Part shown: positions 1 to 10,184 of the stretch, piece after piece
Layout: every line of letters begins with the position of its first letter
Position numbering within the stretch: the first letter of the stretch is position 1
Assembly: GCA_003427395.1 (NCBI GenBank)
Contig: BFEA01000430.1
Span: forward strand, 147,178 to 189,404
Length of the DNA: 42,227 nt
Direction: 5' to 3'
Source of the DNA: Chara braunii
Lineage: Eukaryota > Streptophyta > Charophyceae > Charales > Characeae
Translations under genes and position numbers: made by a program
The notes under the pieces: generated by a model
The model's input: only the letters and a program-made list of their open reading frames with translations
Database searches by the model: none
Told to the model about the DNA's origin: nothing

Positions 1-598
1 GTGGCGCCCGAATTGCAGCATGGCGCCAGTTGTCCAAAATCCTACGGTACCAAAGGAGGGGTTTGGAAAAAGGGTGCCAGGCCGAAAACGGGATGCAGCC
101 GAAACAGCAAAAGATAGACCAGGGATCGAGCCCTGGCGAAGTCCGTAACAGTCGATCTTCGAGATCGACGATCCAGATGGTGCCCGATTTGTCGGTGAAA
201 TCGGGCCTACCGGCCCCTTTTTTTTTTTTTTTTCACGGTCCACATGGTTTATGTAGGGGGCAAAAAGGGCCCCGGTGCCGTAAAAAAAAAAAAAAACCCT
301 AACCTACAGTGATGCCCTGGGGGCGCCCGGTGGCCAACCGGGCGCGACAACCGGCCAGGCGGCCCGGCCCCCCCCCCGGGCGGCCTGGGGACCAGCACTG
401 GTCTTTTGTGCATTTGGTGAGTAGAGGCCCTTAGGGCCACTGCACGTATTCCTGAGAAACGAAAAACGTGAAAAGAAAAGAAAAGCGAGAAAACAGAGAA
501 ATAGTGACCCATAACCTCCATGCACAGACCTGAATTTGAATCCCGACTATATATTCTCTGCCCACCCTCAGGGAGTACAAGTTTGAAGTGTATCTCTG

Positions 599-642
<44 letters not shown>

Positions 643-884
643 GGGGGTCCGAAATCCCCCGACAGGTGAGTGCGCTGGGGGGCCCCGGCCCCCAACCACG
701 TGCCCTGCCCAGCCAGGCGGCCCGGGACCTCCCCCGGGCCTCTGCCGGTCACCCGGGCGGCCCGGATCCCCACTCAGGTTTTACCCCCATAAAAAATAGG
801 GAACAAAGAAAAGAAAGGAAGGAGGTAGGGGGGGCAAAGAGGTGGAGGGTGCGAGTGGGGGGTGGGAGGCACAAGTGGACCAAC
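1..884. other. Non-coding, GC-rich and simple-repeat DNA
   Basis: No supported gene. The stretch holds a poly(T) run near 217-231, a poly(A) run near 281-294 followed by a telomere-like CCCTAA, and two GC-rich blocks (about 310-400 and 660-770) rich in GGGCGGCCCGG-type words. The longer open frames cross the CA repeat or the GC-rich blocks and look compositional. It would be the intron or downstream flank of the candidate host gene whose last visible exon ends at 885. Confidence 0.5.
602..640. repeat. (CA)n microsatellite
   Basis: An uninterrupted CA dinucleotide run of about 39 bases. It produces a His/Thr-repeat frame on one strand and a Cys/Val-repeat frame on the other, which are artefacts. 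Confidence 0.97.
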
Positions 885-1037
885 CTCTGTTTCATTCCCA
901 TCCACAGTTCTGAATTTCGCTAATGCCCTCCTTATTCCATCTGTGAGGTCAACTGACGAAAAATTTGCAGCCAATCGGTCGAGAGATGCATTGTAATTGG
1001 CACACCGGTTAGGGTCATCAATCCCTAAGACTTTCTC
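885..1037 (-). CDS. Candidate exon of a vWA-like host gene (fifth seen)
   Basis: A 153-base block open as exactly 51 codons. On the minus strand it is preceded by a T-rich tract ending in CCAG (acceptor, 1038-1040) and followed by GTTGGT (possible donor, 879-884). It begins EKVLGIDDPNR and contains SVDLTDGIRRALAKF. That stretch resembles the helix of von Willebrand factor A domains that carries the metal-site threonine (pattern T-D/N-x-x-x-gl-x-x-A). It lies downstream, in transcription order, of the vWA-like exon at 6007-6217, so one gene with a 4.1-kb intron is plausible. It starts in phase 0 while the previous candidate ends in phase 2, so at least one exon is missing or a border is wrong. 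The protein family was not identified. Confidence 0.45.
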
Positions 1038-1040
1038 CTG

Positions 1041-1390
1041 GAAAAAAAATCACACACATAAAAACAATCACAGGTAACAAATGAACAAAGAGGAAGAAAA
1101 CAAGTTGACGAGATAATAGAAATGAACTGAATGAAAGAATCAGAACTAGAAAAATCAAAGACAAGAAGAAAAAGAAAAGGAAAAGGCAGCTATAGGGCAT
1201 ACAGCACTTTGGACCGCAGGCCACATGCCCATGTTTTCTGGGCGACCTGGAGGGCCATGGCCTTTGCTTTTTCTTTTTTTCCCAGCAAAGAATTCAATGC
1301 AACCACGGCCCTTTTCGTAGGCCTGTGTTTAATTTTGACCCACTCTTTTTTTTTTCATTCAGCATTTTGTGAGGATTGAGCCCTCATTGG
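1041..1390. other. Presumed intron; no feature seen
   Basis: A/G-rich DNA with no convincing coding signal; the overlapping open frames are composition-driven. It lies just upstream, in minus-strand terms, of the acceptor at 1038-1040. Confidence 0.4.
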
Positions 1391-2691
1391 GGCCTTGCCG
1401 ACATGCATATGTTCTGGGCTAAGCCACCCAGCAAGCCTCATGCCTGCCCTAAGTGAAGGCGGGCCAGAATATCCACAAGAGGCCTCTCTTTCAGCATTTC
1501 ACGAAGTGGGTATCAGACAGTTGCAGCACGCCAGTTGGTTGGAGTGCATCGTGAAGCCCAGACTCCTGCAGAAGCAGTTGGGCCCAGGGCCTCAGTTGGT
1601 TGAGCCCTGGGCACAAGCCAGGGGAGGCCGACACATCACACATTGGACGCTGGCCAATCAAAAAGCAGGTTGTCGTCATAAAGGCCGAGGGTGCCAATGG
1701 GGAACCGGCCCGCTATCTGAATCTGGACATCGGCCCTGGGCTGATGGGCGCAACTGTAAAGTCTGGGCCCCATCTGCATTGGGCCTGGACATAGGTACTG
1801 GGGCCCAGTCGCAGGCTAGAGTGAGCCGCACACGCGCCTACCACGGCATATAGGCAGTCTGGGCGCAGGGGAACGGATCTTGGCCAGTGCGGCATTGTCG
1901 GCACACTGCTGCATTGTGTAGCGAGCGCGTGCATGCTGCGCTGGGTGGTCAAGCGCGCTAGCGGGTGCAGAGGTGTGGGGCGCTGCAGGGCAGCGGGCGC
2001 CGGCAGCCATAGCCGAGCTGCTGGGCGCAGTGAGAGGTAGGGAGGCGAAGGTGGTCTTCGGGAAGAGGGCACGAGAGTGGGGAGACGGGATAGCAGTGGG
2101 GAGCAACAGAGGTACTTACCTGGCATGCAGAGAGGAGGTCGGCATTGGTGTTAACGTCAAGCACGCTGGTCTTCAAGTCGTCTGGTTGTGATCATGCTGT
2201 AGTTGTAGCTGTAGGGAGTAGTGTAGGTAGGGCGCCAGCGCCGTTCTGAAACGGTTTTCACCTTTTATCAGTAGCGGATGCAGTACCCAGGGTTCGATCC
2301 CTAGACCTCACCCTACCCATGTGCGGTATCTGTGTAGACCCCGAGAATTGAACCTGTGACATGTGTATTTGTAGGCAGTTGGTAGGCCTGTCGTAGGTCC
2401 ATAGGTAGCAGGGGTTCGATCTGTAGGTCTATAGCGTAGGAGTCTTAGCGAGTTCCGGAAGCTTAGCTGTAGACCTTCTAGAAGGTAGGCAAGTGGGCAA
2501 GTGGTCAAGTGGTGAGGCAAGTGGTGGACTAAACCGCAGTGCAACAGCAGTACAACGTCGGTAGGATCGAGGTGAGTCCACAGTCAGTCAGCGGAAGGTC
2601 CAGTCAGTCCCAGTCCGGTCCAGCAAGTACCACAGGGGGACTGTGAGCACCAAGGGCCGATGGCAAAGGGCAAACCAACGAGTTTCTGAAG

Positions 2692-2697
2692 TATAAA
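2692..2697 (+). promoter_or_regulatory. Possible LTR TATA box
   Basis: TATAAA in AGTATAAATCAAGAGG. The case rests on its position after GC-rich U3-like DNA and on the similar downstream sequence found after the TATA box at 17575. Confidence 0.4.
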
Positions 2698-2876
2698 TCA
2701 AGAGGCAGCGCCCAGCCATTCATNNATTCCTGCGTGAGCCATGCGGAAGCGCTGCCACAGCGACTTGTGCAAGGAGGTCTGCAGATGAGCCCGGAGGACG
2801 CAGTGGGCTAGAGAGAGGGGGTTAGCATAGCGATAGGGTAGATGCAGCGACAGCTGCCATAGCTGTAGTTAGTAGT

Positions 2877-2896
2877 GAGTGTGTGTGTGTGTGTGT
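2877..2896. repeat. (GT)n microsatellite
   Basis: Short GT dinucleotide run inside LTR-like fragment I. Confidence 0.9.
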
Positions 2897-3149
2897 TCGA
2901 GTGTTAGAGTGATGCGAGTGGGATATCCAGGGTGATCCAGTGTATGTGAACAGTGAGATGTTTGGGCGCTGAAGTCGCCATATCCAATTGAGAGTGAACT
3001 CGTATCTGAAAGCCATATCTCTGAGTTTTGAGTGGGCGCAGGTCGCCAGTATGCTGCGTTGCTGTTTACATGCATGAAAAGTGTGTTTGAGAACGAGTCT
3101 GATTGCAGTTCAGAGAGAGAGCTACATTGGGTTCTGTTGTTGGTGTGGC

Positions 3150-4650
3150 CCTACGGGCTGGGACATTGACCTCACGATTCTGCTGTATCGTTCTCATATG
3201 AATGGTTTCTTGGTTCCAATGTGCCATCTGCTCTTTGTTTGACTACTTGGACTTCAGCGTGATTTGCAATTTGGATTTCTGTACTTCGCTCACATTCATG
3301 TTCCTTGCAATTTGTTTGTTTACAAATTTATTGATTTCTCATATGCTGCATTTTGTTTGGGACTGATTTTGTCTGGTCTGTTTCGTCCGTTCCAAGTTGT
3401 GTCGTTTCGGACTTTCCTTTTGTTCGAATCTGTCCAAACGGGCACTGTGCCTCTTTGGACCAGTGGATTTTGTTTTTGGCCGCGGTAGGCCAGGTTCGGC
3501 TTTGCCCGCATCTGGACTGGACCAGGCACTTGTCTGTAGTGCCTGGCCCAGTCCTCGTTCATCCTGGACCAGCTCTGCTGTATTAGCAGGGCCGACTGGA
3601 CGTCCGGTGGGGACACAGGCAGTCCGAGTTAGGCCAGGGATGCCGAACCAGGACTTGGGCCTGCAACCAGGACAATCGATCAGACTCTAGATCTAACAGC
3701 CCTGATTGAGGGCAGTCCAGCCAGGCCCAGAGGTAAATAGCCAGGCCAGTCCTCCAGTTTGAGGACAGAGCGCTGGAGCACTAGTCGGGTGTCATGCTGC
3801 TGGAGTACAGCGCCATTCTGGGAGAGCTGCGTTAGAGTAGCAGCATTAGAGGAGTAGGAGAGCAGTCTGAGAAGGAGAGGCTTGAGGAGTCTATAGCCAC
3901 GAGGGTCAGAGAGGCCTACCTGGCCGCCATTGCTGGGACTTCACACTGGTATGGGACCGGCCTCCATCAGCGACCTGCATTAGCTCAAGTTGCTACCTTT
4001 CGCTGGTCAGTATACACGGGCGTCATCATCATTATCAGTGGAGAGAGAGCGTGAGTCCTTCTCCTAGTTCCCCCTGATTCGTCTTTTGACCCTCCATAGC
4101 CGCTTCCTGCTGCGGACAGTGACAATACCGGTCATCTGGGAGAGTTCTTCTTCTTCTTCTTCTTCTTCTTCTCCTCCTCCTCCTCCTCCTCCTCCTCTTC
4201 CTCTTCCTCCTCCTCCTCCTCCTACTATACTTCTTCTTCTTCTTCTTCTTCTTTGGAGAGTGACTATTTCAGACATTTGGACACCCAGGATTTGGAATTG
4301 ACATTTTGGTGGAGAAGACTTTTGGACATTGTTGGAAGACTATTGTCAGCTATCATCAGCTAGTCTTCTAGTCCTCTACCTCCTTTCTTCCTCCACCTTT
4401 GTCTCTTCCCACCTCCATCACCTGTGGCCCTTCTTCAGATGTGACTGCGAGCAAGGAGGGACCTTCCATCCATGTAAGTACAAACTCCTTGCAATTCTAC
4501 ATGTGTGATGATGTTTGCGTGCGTCGACTCTGTCGAGTCAGATCATGACATGAGTCTTCCGCTGTGCTACATCGCTTTTCAGTGCTTCATTTTTTATTCA
4601 CGTTGCTGTTTCTGAGTCTTTCATTCACATTGGTGATTGTTCGAAGTCTC
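3150..4650 (+). mobile_element. LTR-like fragment II
   Basis: The sequence follows the layout of the Ret-2 LTR. It has a T-rich start, GGCCAGG/CCAGGCC-rich U3-like DNA (3480-3740), a possible weak TATA (TAAATAG near 3735), a TTC/TCC repeat, then GACATTTGGACAC and repeated GACATT motifs. It ends with CTTCCGCTGTGCTAC near 4558. The Ret-2 LTR has the corresponding TTC repeat, GACATTGTTTGGACAC and CTTCCGCTGCGCTGC. No PBS or coding region follows, so it is probably a solo LTR or a fragment. The boundaries are approximate. Confidence 0.5.
4145..4253. repeat. Compound (TTC)n(TCC)n(TTC)n repeat
   Basis: A pure pyrimidine trinucleotide tract of about 110 bases, broken by one TACTATAC. The Ret-2 5' LTR has the same kind of tract in the corresponding place (23648-23745), so it belongs to the LTR architecture of this family. 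Confidence 0.95.
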
Positions 4651-5182
4651 CACACTGCGCAAGTGTTGATAGGCATTGCCAACTGACGGTCTTTTCCTCA
4701 CCCCTGGCCACAATCCTCTCTCATCGACCTCTCCGATCGCTCGCCCCTTCTCCCCCACCCCATCCCCTCTCCCCCAGCCTCCTCCCCGGCGAACATCCCC
4801 TCATGCAGCTATCAGGGAGGCCGCATGGATACCACAATGTGAATCGGCACAGAAAGCCTTACCAGCAAGTTAACAGCTCCAAGCACCAATAGCCAACTCA
4901 GAAGCGCTACTATCAGTCAAGCAAGCGTCAGGAGGGATCACAAATGATCAGCAACACAGCAAGGAGCTTAGTTATGTTCACGAGGGATCAGTGTAGCGAA
5001 TGATCAGCTATAATTCTTGTATGACAAGGGAAGCAGGACCCGGTTTCCAGCCGCTGTATCTCCCCAATAACAGAGGAAACCTTTGTGCAGGGAACCAGCT
5101 CAGGATGGTGGTTTTATCACCTGCTTAAGTGGAAATCCCGATGTGAAGTTTCCGGGAAAAAAGAGTGTTAGAGCACACTCAC
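4650..5182. other. Presumed intron; no feature seen
   Basis: No supported gene. It includes a C-rich stretch near 4680-4800 and CAGC-rich DNA. It lies between candidate exons and may contain further undetected small exons on the minus strand. Confidence 0.35.
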
Positions 5183-5249
5183 ACAAGGAATCTGAGATGC
5201 ATCTGACCGTTCATGCGGCCAGAGTTGATTGAGAAAGTCGGAATACCAC
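5183..5249 (-). CDS. Candidate exon of a vWA-like host gene (fourth seen)
   Basis: A 67-base block preceded by GTGTTTAG (acceptor at 5250-5252) and followed by a consensus GTGAGT donor (5177-5182). Joined in phase 1 to the preceding candidate, it reads GGIPTFSINSGRMNGQ and then HLRFL, which has a beta-strand-like end. The phase-1 join places Gly at the splice junction. Adjacent frames over this region are also open, so the frame choice rests on the phase match with its neighbour. Confidence 0.45.
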
Positions 5250-5629
5250 CTAAACACACAAGGTGCGCCCGGAATGACACATTTGCGCTCCACAAAAGCT
5301 GGACGTGAGAGCTGGGAGAAACCCCCCACAGCCACTGCCATACCGATGCAGAACAAAGGCCCCACTTGCATGGGTTACGGTTACCGGCCATTGAGGACAG
5401 TATTACTTAAGCCATGCAGGTCGGTCTTAATCCTAGGATTTTACTACACATGAAAGTTGATGAAACTCCAAAACGAGAAAAAAGTGTTCATATGAAACCG
5501 GCCTTCTGAAAAAAAATCAATAAAATAAAATAAAATCAACGCCCTTTAAGACCCACAAGAGTCGCAAGCACAGCACAAACAACCGTCAGTACAGTCCTGG
5601 GCACAGAAGAAGCACTGTACTGAGTTGAC

Positions 5630-5672
5630 CTGTTTCAGCTCGGAGTTCCTGAATACCCTTGCTGGACTGCAC
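5630..5672 (-). CDS. Candidate exon of a vWA-like host gene (third seen)
   Basis: A 43-base block after a good acceptor (CTTCCTTTACAG, 5673-5684), reading VQSSKGIQELRAET. The donor GTCAAC is weak. If it is not used, the frame reads on to a TGA after about 15 further codons, giving an alternative C-terminus. Phase 0 entry matches the preceding exon exactly. Confidence 0.45.
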
Positions 5673-5768
5673 CTGTAAAGGAAGGTCATAGTCAGGTGCA
5701 CGGTGTGCACCTAGGCATCTGAACCATGCAGGTAGATTCAGACGGGGCTAATTCATCATTTTTCTTAC

Positions 5769-5816
5769 TTGAAAGAGGCCCTTGCTGTCCTCACCAGTGA
5801 ATGCAACAGCAGAATC
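5769..5816 (-). CDS. Candidate exon of a vWA-like host gene (second seen)
   Basis: A 48-base block of 16 codons, reading DSAVAFTGEDSKGLFQ. It is flanked by AATAG (acceptor, 5817-5819) and GTAAGAAA (strong donor, 5761-5768). Entry and exit are both phase 0, which agrees with the exons on both sides. That phase continuity is the main support for a real gene. Confidence 0.5.
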
Positions 5817-6006
5817 CTATTTGCAATTGTCGCAGAAAAAAGAAGGAAAAAAACACAAGCAGGTCAACTGGCTTGGGGGGAAGGGGTTTGGAAGAGGTAA
5901 CAAGAGATGAGGTTGCCAGCTCCGTCAATTCTTCGGTTCTGGCCGTGAATCTTCATGAACTACGGTCAGAGACAAAGATTCAGGGTAACTGGGACCTTAT
6001 ACATAC

Positions 6007-6217
6007 CAGTTCAGTCTCAATGCCTGCTGGGTGTGTAGTAAGCGCGACACTGTCGAATTGGCGAAATGTCTTTGCCAGACCATACAGTGTTTTCTTTACT
6101 ATATCAATCCTTAAGGTTTGAGCCAAAACGCCATCCCAACTGATCTGGTCATCCATGCCATTTGTCAGATCAACAAGGACCGACACTCGCTTCTTTGGAG
6201 AAGATGCCTCTGCAAAC
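6007..6217 (-). CDS. Candidate exon of a vWA-like host gene (first seen)
   Basis: A 211-base open block with a strong polypyrimidine tract and TTTCTTGTAG acceptor (6218-6220) and a GTATGT donor (6001-6006). It codes for about 70 residues. The piece KKRVSVLVDLTNGMDD resembles the first beta strand and metal-site loop of a vWA domain (usual D-x-S-x-S; here D-L-T-N-G). A helix, DIVKKTLYGLAKTF, and a second strand, FDSVALTTH, follow in the expected order. The family was not recognised. The N-terminal exons, expected above 6.3 kb, were not found. The assignment to vWA rests on a by-eye match of strand-helix-strand order. Confidence 0.55.
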
Positions 6218-7559
6218 CTACAAGAAAGACAAATTGTGAAATTCAATGAGAGTAGGGAACTTGTCATCAGGTTAATCGTAAACGCTATAGGGTTTAAACC
6301 ACCAGTTCATGGCCCCAGGCAACTGGAGAACCTGTTTGATCCTCTCCTAAAATTTAGGGGGCTGAGTGTCGTAGATCAAATGAATCCGTGGTGGCCGGCC
6401 TCCGAAAGGGGCCCACGGCCGATAGCTGGCATGTACTGGTCCTTTTAGCTAGAGCTGTTGCCGGTTAGACAAAAGTGGACCTTTTTCTTTCCTCTCATTT
6501 TGGGCGGGGCTTGGTGAGGAAGAGCATGCGAAGGGAAAAAAAGGAGGGGAAGGGGGATGGCGCAGGTTCTCCCCATTTTGTTCAATAACATGCTATACTC
6601 TCTAGAGTTTAGCGTCCCAAGGAGACCATGAAGAAGGAACTTAAATCACATTGACTCAGCAACAAAGCAAAAATTTAAAGGAGAATCAGCAAGCCATTCA
6701 AACTTTTCATAGTTTTCCTATTTTCTTTTGGTGCATGCTGACAATGAAGAGCAGAATTCACAAGGCATTAATCAACCCAACTCGTCTCCAATCACTCAGA
6801 ACAAGCATGGCACTCTGTTGGCCATAGTGGTGCCTCGGATAGGACAAACTTGCAAGTAGGTAGAACTACAAGGACAGAACTGAAATCAGGCACCGGATGG
6901 ACTTGTGACAAGGCTAGGACGTACAGAGCAGATTCTGAAGTAGAGTTTGGCTAGTACCTGGTAGGGATAGTTCAGCAGCTCACATAGGCCCAAGTGAAGT
7001 CCAGTAAACTTAGAAAGGTCCAGTAGCTGTCAAAAGAGGTAAGGATTACTTAAGGCCGTATGTGCAAAGATTTCAGGTTAGGTACACGTCCTGAGGTGGG
7101 ACTTTAAACTGAAATGATGTTCCTGCCAAACGACATGTACTTCCGGTGGGCCTCGTGCAACAGATTAGGGAGAAACTCCACACAGGAAGGTCTGGAGGCC
7201 AAGTGAGGTACAAGGCGACTGAGCACATGAGAGTTGGGCTGGAGGGTGAATTACCTCCATGGCTATGGAGTAGTAGGGAAAGATAGCAGAAGCGTTGGGC
7301 TATGGAGTTGAGGCAGATGGACCTCAGCTGGGCTATGAAACTCTAGAAAAGTTTAGGAATGAGGGAGGAGGTGGGATCCGACAAAAAGACGGACCTTAAA
7401 CCACCAGTCCAACTACCCCTGTACTGTAGATTTTTTTAGAGGACAAGTACCGTGGCAAAATCTACAGTGATCAGGCATGGCAGAGTTTCAGAGGAAAAAG
7501 GCTGGTAGTCCCACAAAAAAGCGTTGAAAACAAAATTCAATATTGTAAGGACCTTCCGA
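6218..7559. other. Non-coding DNA; no feature seen
   Basis: No supported coding region on either strand. The stretch is unique-looking with A-rich parts. It should contain the upstream intron of the candidate vWA-like gene. Confidence 0.4.
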
Positions 7560-9120
7560 AACGGAGGTCAATTGGAGCAAGACCGAAGGATGGTGGCTGG
7601 CAGATGAGACGCCCCCCCAACCCGAGGGCACAGCCATAACCATGCCGTGGTCCACAAGCGAACAAATACTCAGATACCTAGGCATCATGGTCAACAGGGA
7701 CGGGGTGTGGCCGGGGATGGGCCACGGCTTAATTGCCAAAGCTATAACCCGCCTGGCCCCGTGCAAGAATGCACAGGCATCGCTGTTCGGGAGGGCATTA
7801 ATTATAAACACAGCCGCCGGACGTCAATTTCCAAACCATAAAGGCCAGAGCAAGATGCTATCTATGGACGGGGGATCCCAATCGTACCTCATGCATAAAC
7901 AGGGTGGCATGGAGCCACATTATTAGGAAACCACAGGAGGGAGGCCTAGGCCTAATTGACCCCAAGCAGGAGGCAACAGCACTACAGATGAAATGGTTCA
8001 TTAAGATCCTGACCACACAATACCTACCTTGGACCATGTTGGCTCTAGACAGCATAAGAAACCTAGCACCGATAAGTTCCCCATCAGACATGAGCGGCTA
8101 CTTCTGGATTATGGCAAAGTAGTGGACGATAAGATCAGGCAGATCCTGCAGAATCACCACACGAAACTCGGACAGCCAGGCAACCCCAACACCCATTCCG
8201 TACTGGGCCCCGACTCTGAAGGCCTGGTGACGTATGAGGCCAAGCAAACATGGCACAGCAGAAACCAAAGAGGAGGTCCTGAGACAACCGCTGTTTTGCA
8301 ATGATTGGATCAAGGACCCCGAGGGTTGCCCCTGGTCGTTAAGAATTAAGGACCGAAGATGGCTGTCGTGGGTCGAGAAAGGGGTGTGGCAGGTTAAGCA
8401 CATGTGGGCAGAAAAACGGGGAGAATGGCGGAAGGAACAAGAACTCCAAAACACTCTAAAAGGCTGTCACACTCTCGCAGAAAACCTACTCACAATCCAG
8501 AAGAGCATCCCACCCCATTGGATTCGCCTCTTGAAAGAGGACTTCTCCTGGAAACCAGGGGACTGGGGTTTAATCGTCTCCCAGACTTCACCAAACAGAG
8601 CATACCGGTTTGTATCCCACACCTGAACCACCGGCCGCCGCTCCAAATTCTACTTCTACCCTATCGCCAACCCTAACCTTCAGGAACTAGCCATCCTTAA
8701 AAGAGGACCTCAGCTAGAGACCATAGAGTCCTTCCTACTGAGAAAAGTGAGGGTTTCGAGAACCAAACCATGGGTAATCTTCCAGCCCGACCTCAGCAAC
8801 GCAGAGCTCGAATTCGACCCCAAGGAGTGGGTCTGGAAACAAAGCAAATCCGGAAAAAACAGGACGATATTGGAATACGACGTGAAATTCGGGTACAATT
8901 TAGGCCTACAGACCACGGATCCCAACCCCAAACATGAAAACAGATGGAGAGAGACATTGAACATAGAGCCAACAGCCTCAATGTCCATCCCATGGGCAAA
9001 ATAACTCCCCATAAGACCAGCTAGAATCCGTAGCTTACAGTGGCTCCTAAACCACACCGCACTCCCTGTCAACCAGTGGTTCCTGTCGCATACCGTAAAG
9101 GTGCACACAAGAACAAGAAC
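7560..9120 (+). pseudogene. LINE retrotransposon ORF2 3' fragment (reverse transcriptase C-terminal part)
   Basis: Spread over several frames are motifs typical of the C-terminal half of non-LTR reverse transcriptases. These include ILRYLGIMVNRDG (7665-7705), SLFGRALIINTA (about 7780-7815), AWSHIIRKPQEGGLGLIDPK then ALQMKWF (about 7906-8000), QPLFCNDWI (8288-8315), IPPHWIRLLKEDF (8508-8545) and RSLQWLLNHTALPVNQWF (9031-9085). The order is collinear with plant LINE ORF2 after the catalytic YADD region. The endonuclease, the RT fingers/palm and YADD are absent, so the copy is 5'-truncated, as is common for LINEs. At least four frame changes and stops make it non-functional. No poly(A) tail is seen; its 3' end abuts the Ret-1 LTR. 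Confidence 0.8.
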
Positions 9121-9436
9121 CGACCTCTCTCACATAGTACAAGATAGCACAGCGGAAGGATTAAACACCAATGCTCCGAACAATCAATGTTGCAATGCAG
9201 ACCAGACATACATCATCATCATTCCATGGTGTGAAGGGGCCTGGCGTTCACACAGGAAGAATGCGCCAGTCCCCAACCATACACAGACGAAGAAGAGGGG
9301 GGTTAGATGAAGAAGAGGGGAAGATGGGAATGTCGTTAACACCAAGTCTTCGGTACAGGTCCCAAATAATCCCTCGTCAAACGCTTGAATCCCAATGTCG
9401 AGTCTGGATCCAAATGTCGTCAAGTGCCGAAGTCAC

Positions 9437-9440
<4 letters not shown>

Positions 9441-9475
<35 letters not shown>
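9441..9475. repeat. (CT)n microsatellite
   Basis: Uninterrupted CT run inside the Ret-1 3' LTR (GA in the sense of the element). Confidence 0.97.
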
Positions 9476-9478
<3 letters not shown>

Positions 9479-9545
9479 GTCTGCGGATGCTGAGAAGTTA
9501 GGTAGCGAGAGGTTGAGGGGGAGATGGTGGGCTTAGAAGAGGAAG

Positions 9546-9547
<2 letters not shown>

Positions 9548-9579
<32 letters not shown>
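9548..9579. repeat. (CT)n microsatellite
   Basis: Second CT run inside the Ret-1 3' LTR, about 70 bases from the first. Confidence 0.97.
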
Positions 9580-9582
<3 letters not shown>

Positions 9583-9771
9583 TCTGGTACTAACCTTTGA
9601 AGGTGGCGCCTTGTTGCAGGTACATCGAAGACGAAGCTGGAGTTGTGGCGCCACAGCTAAGTCTCCCTGGCCTCCGCCAACCATCTCTCTCTCTCCAACA
9701 CTACTCTAGCTCCTAATAGCGCCCAGTGCTAAAGACCTCGTGACTACCTTCAGACTGCAGTGCAGGACAGT

Positions 9772-9779
9772 CTTATATA
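9772..9779 (-). promoter_or_regulatory. Ret-1 LTR TATA box
   Basis: TATATAAG on the minus strand, after the U3 repeat block and before the GA-repeat region. This is the expected place for the LTR promoter, with transcription starting about 30 bases downstream (near 9745). Confidence 0.6.
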
Positions 9780-9934
9780 GTGCTGGCCCGTCCAGGAGGC
9801 TGCTCTTGCCAATGCCAAAACGTGCCAGACCCTGGTGTTGAAGTTCAAACAAGGCTTGTCTTGAAAACAGGCCAAAAATGGCCTGTGCTAAAACCCTGGT
9901 CTGGTGCCTAAGTTTCACGGTAGGTCGATCTTAT

Positions 9935-10125
9935 GAGGGCCTAAAAATGGCCCTCGGTTTCAGGCTGAAAAGACTCAGGGCCTGGAGGGCCCTGTTTTAG
10001 GCTGAAACGACATAGGGCCTGTACGCCCTCGTTTTCAGGCTTTCAGGCTCAAAACGGCACAAGGCCTGTAGGCCCTTGTTTTCAGGCTTTGAGGCTGAAA
10101 ACGACACAGGGACTGTAGGCCTTTG
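9935..10125 (-). repeat. Tandem palindromic repeats in the Ret-1 U3
   Basis: About five imperfect units, 35-50 bases apart. Each has an interrupted palindrome built from GGCC and a GAAAAC/TTTTCAGGC spacer. Clear palindromes include GAGGGCC-n7-GGCCCTC (9935-9955), CAGGGCC-n5-GGCCCTG (9976-9994) and CAAGGCCTGTAGGCCCTTG (10060-10078). Their position upstream of the TATA box suggests repeated regulatory or structural elements. Confidence 0.8.
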
Positions 10126-10184
10126 TTTTCATCCTCGTAGGCTGAGAACGCTCGCCGGGCCCTGTGTGGCTGCGCAGCATGCCA

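Larger units (their letters stand above)
1390..3140 (+). mobile_element. LTR-like fragment I
   Basis: GGGCC/GGCCC-rich, U3-like DNA leads to a TATAAA at 2692. This is followed by an ATTCAT motif and then GCGGAAGCGCTGCC near 2745. The same order (TATAAAA, GCCAGC-rich leader, ATTCAT, repeated GGAAGCGCTGCC) is seen at 17.57-18.07 kb, so both look like LTRs of related Ty3/gypsy families. No internal coding region, PBS or matching second LTR is visible, so it is a solo or broken LTR with uncertain ends. A tRNA B-box-like GGTTCGATCC sits near 2290. Confidence 0.4.
9120..10184 (-). repeat. Ret-1 3' LTR
   Basis: It starts with TGGCATGC directly after the polypurine tract. On the minus strand it contains tandem palindromic U3 repeats, a TATATAAG box, two GA dinucleotide runs, GACATT motifs and CTTCCGCTGTGCTATC near its end. 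The same order occurs in the Ret-2 LTR. The far end is blurred against the LINE fragment (about 9.10-9.13 kb), and no clear CA terminus is visible. Confidence 0.75.

Noticed and set aside
1395-1853. 152-codon plus-strand open frame
   Set aside because: GGGCC-rich, low-quality composition within LTR-like U3 DNA; no domain and no splice support.
2285-2300. B-box-like GGTTCGATCC as a tRNA gene
   Set aside because: No acceptor stem or anticodon arm can be drawn around it and no clear A-box at the right distance.
4064-4301. Open frames of poly-Ser/poly-Leu and poly-Gly/Arg
   Set aside because: They are translations of the TTC/TCC trinucleotide tract.
5168-5391. Two alternative 67-70-codon minus-strand frames as a single-exon gene
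   Set aside because: Better explained by the smaller exon 5183-5249 with splice borders and a matching phase.
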